From Clostridia bacterium (lineage in GTDB: Bacteria; Bacillota; Clostridia; UBA1381): a DNA stretch of 6,778 nt. The stretch is from contig CAADSR010000098.1 of NCBI GenBank assembly GCA_900751685.1, forward strand, positions 1-6,778, given 5' to 3'. A program made the translations under genes and the position numbers. The notes beneath the pieces are model-generated. The model saw nothing but the letters and a program-made list of their open reading frames with translations, was not told where the DNA came from and did no database searches. Positions 1 through 4,700 of the stretch are shown one piece after another (the first letter of the stretch is position 1; each line of letters begins with the position of its first letter).

Positions 1-27
1 GTGAGCTGTCAGCTATAAGCTAAATAT
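1..27. repeat. Short AGCT-phased 7-bp tandem repeat at window edge
   Basis: The tetramer AGCT recurs at 4, 11 and 18, giving the consecutive heptamers AGCTGTC, AGCTATA and AGCTAAA. The array touches the left edge and may continue outside the window. No coding frame explains it. It is probably a degenerate intergenic tandem repeat; three units are too few for a firm call. Confidence 0.35.
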
Positions 28-272
28 TCTTTTACGGGTTGAATCATCTTGGCATGCGAGTATCCTTTCGGCTTCGTCGGTCACCGGGCGCATAATAATA
101 AGTGGCGCTGAATTGGTAAGAAAGGAGCCGGCTTGATTTGTCCCCAAATTTGCCTTCTAAAGAAGGGGAGTTTCTAAATAGGAAAGTACCGGTTGATTTG
201 ATCCATTACCGATGGTATGTCTGAATTTGCGAAAAATTATTGGCACAACCCATATTGTACATATAAGGTATA
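28..272. other. Intergenic stretch with decayed dispersed-repeat look
   Basis: No open frame here is supported by a start and a ribosome site. Two imperfect direct copies, CCGGCTTGATTTGTCC (129-144) and CCGGTTGATTTGATCC (190-205), flank a small hairpin, CCTTC/GAAGG around 153-166, inside a CCCC...GGGG frame. A second small inverted repeat, CCAT-TACCG-ATGG, lies at about 203-215. The mix of short repeats and hairpins resembles a degenerate miniature or intergenic dispersed element. No transposase or clean terminal inverted repeats are visible. Confidence 0.3.
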
Positions 273-326
273 AAAACAAAAACGTTTCTTCCTGATTATA
301 TATCCGGGAAGGAACGTTTTTGTTTT
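273..326. terminator. Strong hairpin terminator, probably bidirectional
   Basis: A 20-bp stem pairs 273-292 with 307-326 around a 14-nt loop, with a single G-T wobble. The outer stem is an A-run on the left and a T-run on the right, so the transcript on either strand ends in a U-rich tract. Reading leftwards it is the first strong terminator after the minus-strand regulator that ends at 590. Reading rightwards it could serve a gene that ends left of the window. Confidence 0.75.
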
Positions 327-327
327 G

Positions 328-589
328 CGAAGATATATTTCTGACGCCTGGGGTGCGTCTATTTGTGGAAAGCTTATTGCCCGTGATTCTTTTATAATGC
401 TATGCGGAAATCATGGTACAGCCCCCAACCGCTGGATAAGGCAGAAAACAAATAATTACATCGATAAGGTAAATGCATGAGTACATAGGAAATGGATGTG
501 GAAGTGCTATGTGTGTTTACGCCTGCCGGTTTGGATGAGATAAGCTGGTAACGCTGTTATTTTCCGAGAAAAGTGCGATACGGGATCTA
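328..589. other. Intergenic DNA without recognised gene
   Basis: All frames on both strands are short and none has a convincing ribosome site. A weak GACGC/GCGTC hairpin lies at 343-359, and an isolated TATAAT at 393-398 has no acceptable -35 box. This is the sequence downstream of the minus-strand regulator and may be its 3' untranslated region. Nothing else can be supported. Confidence 0.5.
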
Positions 590-961
590 CTATGTTTTTT
601 CGCTCAGTACAGCTTGGATGATTTGAGACAGCATGTCCTGTTTTTTCTCTGAGAGAGTATATTCCGTTCCATTGAAGAGAAATGTGCTGCTCAGGATGGA
701 TCTCAGATCCGGTAGTTCCTTTGTGTTGTACGTACTTCTATCTTCCTGCAGGATATAATTCCGGGGCTTTCCTATCTGAGACAGTTCGTCAGTGGAAATG
801 TGCAGACCACTGCAGATTTTTACTATATTGTACATGGATCCGCCATCTGCATTCTTCAGAATGGAATATAGAGTTCCATATGGCATATTGATCTTTGCGG
901 CGAAATCTTTCAGTGTCCATCGTTGGAGGATCAACTTTTTCAAATATTCCTCTTTTGTCAT
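590..961 (-). CDS. Xre-family helix-turn-helix regulator, 123 aa
   Basis: This is a small cytoplasmic DNA-binding protein of the Xre/cI type. Residues 3-63 form the domain: helix 2 starts at TLKDFAAKI (16-24), MPYG (26-29) makes the turn, and TLYSILKN (30-37) is the recognition helix, followed by two further helices to about DELSQIG. The tail (about 84-123) reads as FLFNGTEYTLSEKKQDML, close to the F-G-x-x-Y/P-L-S/T-E-E/K-D/K pattern at the end of many Firmicutes phage-type Xre repressors. The frame is open upstream to 1009, but the start at 961 is preferred: it has a perfect AAGGAGG (967-973) five bases away, and the -35/-10 promoter would otherwise lie in coding sequence. It is divergent from the 67-aa regulator and probably represses both genes through the shared palindromes; this is inferred. 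The partner or inducer is unknown. Confidence 0.85.
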   Translation of the reverse strand: MTKEEYLKKLILQRWTLKDFAAKINMPYGTLYSILKNADGGSMYNIVKICSGLHISTDELSQIGKPRNYILQEDRSTYNTKELPDLRSILSSTFLFNGTEYTLSEKKQDMLSQIIQAVLSEKT

Positions 962-966
962 AATCG

Positions 967-973
967 CCTCCTT
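967..973 (-). promoter_or_regulatory. Ribosome binding site that fixes the minus-strand start
   Basis: On the minus strand this reads AAGGAGG, five bases before the ATG at 961. It decides in favour of this start over the longer frame that opens at 1009. Confidence 0.85.
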
Positions 974-980
974 ACTGTTG

Positions 981-1009
981 ATTTTACATAAATAATATCG
1001 AAATTTCAA
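981..1009 (-). promoter_or_regulatory. Sigma-70-type promoter of the minus-strand regulator
   Basis: On the minus strand TTGAAA (1004-1009) and TAAAAT (981-986) are separated by exactly 17 bp, and each matches the consensus at five of six positions. The -35 box lies inside the palindromic site at 997-1010, so a protein bound there would block this promoter. Confidence 0.75.
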
Positions 1010-1010
1010 T
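997..1010. promoter_or_regulatory. Operator-like palindrome 1 (GAAATTTC core)
   Basis: ATCGAAATTTCAAT is a 14-bp inverted repeat with one mismatched pair. It shares the ten bases GAAATTTCAA with the palindrome at 1064-1083; the centres are 70 bp apart. It overlaps the -35 box of the minus-strand regulator, the expected place for autoregulation. Which of the two proteins binds it cannot be told from sequence. Confidence 0.6.
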
Positions 1011-1050
1011 GAATCAGGAGTGGGGTGTGGATTTTTTAGTAATAAAAAGT

Positions 1051-1064
1051 TATAATGATATAAT
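1051..1064 (+). promoter_or_regulatory. Likely -10 region of the plus-strand regulator
   Basis: Two perfect TATAAT hexamers sit at 1051-1056 and 1059-1064. The candidate -35 boxes at 17 bp are weak: TGGATT (1028-1033) or TTAGTA (1036-1041), each three of six. Transcription should start near 1063-1071, at or inside the palindrome that follows. A weak -35 beside perfect -10 boxes fits a promoter under regulatory control. Confidence 0.55.
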
Positions 1065-1083
1065 AATTTGAAATTTCAAATTA
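1064..1083. promoter_or_regulatory. Operator-like perfect 20-bp palindrome 2
   Basis: TAATTTGAAATTTCAAATTA is a perfect 20-bp palindrome. It starts at the last base of the second -10 hexamer and ends just before the ribosome site of the plus-strand regulator, so bound repressor would cover the transcription start. It shares its core with the site at 997-1010. It has no loop, so a protein-binding site is far more likely than an RNA hairpin. Confidence 0.7.
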
Positions 1084-1098
1084 AAGGGAGAGAGGAAC

Positions 1099-1302
1099 GT
1101 GTATAAAAATCTGATGGCAGAATTGGCAAAACGGGAGATGAGCCTTGAAGAACTGTCAAAAGAAATGGGGATCAAGCAGGAAATGCTGCTGTTGAAGATG
1201 GAAAACCGTCATGGAATTAATTTTAAGGAGGCTGTGAAGATTAAAACGATTCTAAAAACGGATATGCCGTTGGAGAAGCTTTTTTTTTGGGAGTCAATTT
1301 GA
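1099..1302 (+). CDS. Small Xre-family helix-turn-helix regulator, 67 aa
   Basis: This is a minimal Cro-like DNA-binding protein, essentially one domain. Residues 1-13 (YKNLMAELAKREM) form helix 1, SLEELSKEMG (15-24) is the first HTH helix, IKQEMLLLKMEN (25-36) holds the recognition helix, and FKEAVKIKTIL (42-52) is followed by PLEKLF (57-62). This matches the small phage-type Xre proteins of Firmicutes with the pattern E-A-x-K-I-K-x-x-L ... L-E-x-L-F. The start is GTG, read as Met, with AAGGGAG eight bases upstream. It is divergent from the 123-aa regulator, and the two together look like a cro/cI pair, although no phage genes are visible nearby. A run of nine T (1280-1288) lies seven codons before the stop. 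The function as repressor or activator is inferred, as is any effect on the downstream adhesin. Confidence 0.8.
   Translation: MYKNLMAELAKREMSLEELSKEMGIKQEMLLLKMENRHGINFKEAVKIKTILKTDMPLEKLFFWESI
1280..1288 (+). repeat. Nine-T homopolymer near the 3' end of the small regulator
   Basis: Nine consecutive T encode Leu-Phe-Phe-Trp at the end of the 67-aa regulator. Slippage by one base would exchange only the last few residues: both alternative frames stop within about fifteen codons. It could equally be an incidental homopolymer. Confidence 0.6.
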
Positions 1303-1307
1303 AATTT
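1295..1307. promoter_or_regulatory. Half-copy of the operator at the regulator's stop codon
   Basis: AATTTGAAATTT (1296-1307) repeats twelve bases of the perfect palindrome (1065-1076), and the second arm is degenerate. It spans the TGA stop of the small regulator. It could be a third, weaker binding site or chance similarity in AT-rich DNA. Confidence 0.3.
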
Positions 1308-1500
1308 AGAATCATATGATTGGGCCATTTTGTATATATGCTGTTACAGTATGTAACGGCATACACATGACGGGAAATAAGGAAACTCTTTTATTAAAGT
1401 GGACTTGAACAGAAATATGGAGAATAAGGTAGCTTTTTAGGAATGCCTTGGAAATAATCGATCGCTCCGAAATTCATCTCCATTCTTAAGAAATATTGAT
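1303..1500. other. Intergenic segment with palindrome and hairpin, no gene
   Basis: AATCATATGATT (1310-1321) is a perfect 12-bp palindrome. A hairpin pairs TATGCTGTTAC (1337-1347) with GTAACGGCATA (1353-1363), eleven pairs with one G-T wobble and a 5-nt loop. It could end the small regulator's transcript, but no T-run follows. The remaining sequence gives only frames of about a dozen codons without ribosome sites. Confidence 0.45.
1337..1363. terminator. Stem-loop downstream of the small regulator
   Basis: An 11-bp stem with a single wobble and a 5-nt loop begins 34 bases after the regulator's stop codon. Position and stem strength suit a terminator or mRNA-stabilising structure. There is no U-tract on either strand, so intrinsic termination is doubtful. 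Confidence 0.4.
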
Positions 1501-1516
1501 ATGAATCATATTCATA
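1500..1516. repeat. Inverted repeat TATGAAT-CAT-ATTCATA
   Basis: Seven-base arms lie around a 3-base centre. The repeat overlaps the first codons of the ESPR relic, so it may be a by-product of the AAT CAT ATT CAT codons rather than a binding site. Confidence 0.35.
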
Positions 1517-1566
1517 AAGGCATTTGGAATTAAAGTAAGGACAGCTGTACTGTTATTGCAAAAATT
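1501..1566 (+). pseudogene. Relic of an ESPR-type adhesin signal sequence
   Basis: Translation from the ATG at 1501 gives MNHIHKGIWN, a TAA stop, then SKDSCTVIAKI in the same frame. This aligns without gaps to the start of the adhesin at 1770 (MNKIYKVIWSKVKNSYVVVP, then EI). Ten of 22 positions are identical, including M, N, I, K, I-W, K, S, V and the last I, and several others are conservative (N/S, D/N, I/V). At the DNA level 44 of 66 bases agree. The stop stands where the adhesin has AAA for Lys11, a one-base difference. Similarity fades after codon 22. The simplest reading is the leftover 5' end of a second adhesin gene, lost by deletion or recombination. A translated 10-residue peptide is possible but lacks a good ribosome site. 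The alignment is short, so chance cannot be fully excluded. Confidence 0.55.
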
Positions 1567-1580
1567 AAGAGCACAGCTGT
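1541..1580. repeat. Two copies of the palindrome ACAGCTGT
   Basis: ACAGCTGT occurs at 1541-1548 and 1573-1580, 32 bp start to start. Each copy is self-complementary, so the pair can act as a direct repeat, as an inverted repeat (8-bp stem, 24-nt loop), or as two protein sites about three helical turns apart. The first copy lies inside the ESPR relic and the second just beyond it. Confidence 0.4.
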
Positions 1581-1769
1581 TTACATTATATGAATGAAAT
1601 GGCACTGAACCGGTAGATAAATATTCATCAGTGAAAAATCTTGTATTTTTATAAAGGCTGGTAAATATGATGAGAAGTATAGAAGGAGGTGTAGGAGGTC
1701 TGCCGGATCATATAAATAAATTTTTGATATAGCATTATATTTTTTGGGTATGTAGAGAGGAAGGGTTAT
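1567..1769 (+). promoter_or_regulatory. Upstream region of the adhesin gene
   Basis: No confident promoter can be placed. Candidates are TTGTAT (1641-1646) with TATGAT (1666-1671) at a long 19-bp spacing, and TATATT (1736-1741) with no good -35 box. The region holds the short ORF at 1667-1732 with its two Shine-Dalgarno-like sequences. The adhesin's own ribosome site is AGGAAGGG (1758-1765), four bases before the ATG at 1770. Confidence 0.4.
1667..1732 (+). CDS. Possible 21-aa leader ORF upstream of the adhesin
   Basis: The ATG at 1667 opens a 21-codon frame, MMRSIEGGVGGLPDHINKFL then I, ending in TAG 37 bases before the adhesin start. Inside it, the codon pairs GGA GGT occur twice (1685-1690 and 1694-1699) and create two near-perfect anti-16S sequences. 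Its own upstream ribosome site is weak (AAAGG). No homology is recognised. It could be a translated leader that tunes the adhesin, or no gene at all, the GGAGGT motifs being standby ribosome sites. Confidence 0.2.
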   Translation: MMRSIEGGVGGLPDHINKFLI

Positions 1770-4700
1770 ATGAACAAAATTTACAAAGTCATTTGGAGCA
1801 AAGTGAAGAACAGTTATGTGGTAGTTCCAGAAATTGCCGTCAGCAGCAGCAAAAATAAGGGGAATAAAGCATATAAATCTGCGCTGGCTGCGGTTTTAAC
1901 GGCGATGCTGGGCTTTGGCGGTTTTGTCGGCAGTGAGGCGGCTACAGTCAATGATGGGGATACATTGAACGGCAGTACCCATGTCACTGTAACTAAGGAT
2001 CCGGCAACCAAGACGATTACCATATCAACGACCGGGCTGGCTACAACTGGTGACCTGACTACATTAAGTACGCAGGTGAATACCAACACCGGTAATATCA
2101 ACAATAATGCTACCCATATCAGTACGAATGCTACCAATATCAGCACAAACGCCGGCAATATCAGCAATAATACATTAAAGCTTAATACACTGGCAGCACT
2201 GACAAATAGCCTGGGACTTGATGCTACAAAACCGGGGATTAAGTATTTCCGTGCCAATTCCACGGGGGCAGATGCTTCAGCTGTTGGCTCGGATGCTGTC
2301 GCGGTAGGGACGCAGGCCAGAGCCACCAAAGATAATGCGATGGCAATGGGGGTGGAGGCCAAAGCAGAAGCCGAAGATTCCGTGTCGGTAGGGCGTGCTT
2401 CCAGAAACGTTTCTAATGCAGTAAATGGCGTGGCCATCGGCCATGGGGCAATTAACGGTGCTGTCAGCGGTATGACACCGGATGGAGACAGCACGGTCGT
2501 ACTTGTCGGCGGCGGCAAGAATAGTGTGTCTGTCGGGAATAAAGCCAATGCCCGTGGTAATTCTTCTATTGCGTTGGGAGATGGAGCGGTTGTTCAAAAT
2601 GATGGCGGCAATCGTATAATTAATAACAACAGTATGGCGATTGGAACAGCGGCAAAGACGGTGTCTTCTAACAATGCGACAGCTATCGGGCACGGTGCTT
2701 TTGTTGCCAAAAACAGTCACAGTGCGATTGCTGTCGGCGAAAGTGCCCAGGCCGGTAAGGAAGCCGCAACGGCGATCGGCAAAGAAGCGGCTGCTAAAGG
2801 CAAAAACAGTCTGGCAGCCGGTACTTCTGCTGTGGCCGAAGGAGAAAATGCCGTATCTGTTGGTCAGGGAACGGAAGCAAAAGGAAAAAATGCGGTTGCT
2901 ATTGGGAATGCTAGTCAGACAGCCGGTTCCAGTTCTGTTGCTGTCGGTGATGAGGCCGGCGCGGCAGCCGGCAGATCTGTGTCTGTCGGTATTGGTGCCG
3001 GAAAGGGCATGATTGGTGATATATTGGGAACGAAGGGCTCGCATGTGTCTATTGGTGACGAAGCCGGACAAAATGTGGATGGGCAGCATGATATTGCCAT
3101 CGGCACCAAGGCGGGCGGAAATGTATCCAGCAATTATAATATTGCCATTGGTGTAGAGGCAGGGACGAATATAGGTACTGCCGGTAATCCTTCTATTGGG
3201 AAAAATGTATCCATTGGATATAATGCTAATAAGAATACTACCCTGGTGTCCCGCCTCCAGGCGACAGCAGTCGGCAGTGATACGAAAGCCGCTGATGACG
3301 CGTTGGCGCTTGGTTTTCATGCGCAGGCAGCAGGAAATGGATCCATAGCTGCCGGGTTTAATGCATTGGCGGAAGACGCGGCCAGCATGGCGCTGGGACA
3401 AGGGGCAAAGGCTTCCGGCGGGAACATTGCCATCGGTAATGGTTCGGAAGCCAGCGCGGCCATGATTAGCGGTACTGGTTATCTGACAGGGACTGCCGCT
3501 CCTTCCACAGGTGTTTCAGTTGGTACGGCGGCAGCATTGCGTCGTATTACGAATGTAGCGGATGGCGCGCAGGATCAGGATGCCGTTACAGTGGCACAGC
3601 TGAAGAAATCCATCGATGAAACGGTCCGGCAGGTGAATGCCAGTATTACCAGTACGACGACTACAGGAGTCTACTATGATACTGTAACTACCGGGCAGGG
3701 AGAAAGTATCACTTTAAAGAATACCAATAACAAAGGAACCGTAATTCACAATGTGGCTAAAGGTACATCGGGAACAGATGCGGTTAATGTTAATCAGTTG
3801 AACGAAACCGTGGATCAGGCAAAGACTCATTATTACTCTGTGAAGTCCACAAATGCGAATAATTACAATAATGACGGGGCTGCCGGCGAAGATTCTATGG
3901 CAGCAGGAGTTGGCGCCAAAGCGTTGGAAAAACGCAGCGCGGCCATTGGGAATAATGTGGAGGCACAGGGAGAAGGCAGCATCGCCCTGGGAACCGGCTA
4001 TGAGGAAATAAATGGTGGTACACCTACCATTACGCAGACTGTGGCGGCTTCCGGTTATAAATACAATATGGCCATTGGTGCAGGAGCACAGTCGGAAGGG
4101 AATCATTCTATTGCCATGGGTACCCGTGCCGTCACCACCATAAAGAATGGCGGGACCAGTGTGGATAAGGCAGTGGCTATCGGTTATGCCGCCGGAGCCT
4201 CTGATGATAAAGCAGTAGCAATAGGCAGTGAAGCTAAGAGTAACAGCCGGAGCGCGGTAGCTTTGGGTGATCGGGCACATGCATTGGCGAATGATGCTTT
4301 GGCTATAGGTACAACGGCAAGTGCTACAGGAGAATCTTCCGGTGCAATCGGTACGGCCAACACTGTCAATGGAGCAGGGACATATGTCATCGGCGCACGG
4401 AACAGTGCCCCCACAACTCCGGTAGCAAGTAATGGTTCAAATATCACGGCGGTCAATTCCGGTGTGTTTGGAAATGAAAATACGTTGGACGGTGAGAATA
4501 ACAGAGTAACCGGAAACAGTAACATCGTCAAAAAAGAAACGGCAACAGGGCTAACGGATATCATGCTGACAGGGAATAATAATACAGTCAGCGGCGATAC
4601 GGATACAACGACGCAGGATGATGCCGGCAAGGTATCCGGTATCACGATTACCGGTTCGAAGAACACGGTAAAGGCAAAAAATAATACAAAGAATCTTACA

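Noticed and set aside
343..398. GACGC/GCGTC hairpin and isolated TATAAT
   Set aside because: The stem is only five pairs and the TATAAT lacks a -35 box at a usable distance and a downstream gene on the plus strand.
682..995. Plus-strand open frames of 69 and 67 codons
   Set aside because: They are antisense to the minus-strand Xre gene, are Cys/Tyr/Phe-rich, have no domain, and lack ribosome sites.
962..1009. N-terminal extension of the minus-strand regulator to 1009
   Set aside because: The internal ATG at 961 has an ideal AAGGAGG five bases away, and the extension would place the promoter and operator inside the coding sequence.
1367..1405. Short plus-strand frame MTGNKETLLLKWT
   Set aside because: It has twelve to thirteen codons, no ribosome site and no recognised similarity.
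1541..1580. ACAGCTGT pair considered as an intrinsic terminator
   Set aside because: The stem is short (8 bp) with a 24-nt loop, and only TTTAC follows, without a T-run.
2085..2168. 21-bp repeats considered as a CRISPR-like or minisatellite array
   Set aside because: There are no spacers. The units are contiguous, in frame, and encode a regular heptad coiled coil.
2641..3012. Plus-strand 123-codon frame inside the adhesin
   Set aside because: It is out of frame with the adhesin head. The Arg/Leu/Lys-rich translation is a frame-shifted reading of the repeat codons.
1814..3401. Long minus-strand open frames of 244 and 374 codons opposite the adhesin
   Set aside because: They are antisense to an unbroken ESPR adhesin frame with clear head repeats. 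Their translations are low-complexity (Ala/Ser/Pro/Val-rich or Arg/Cys-rich) mirror products without plausible starts or ribosome sites.
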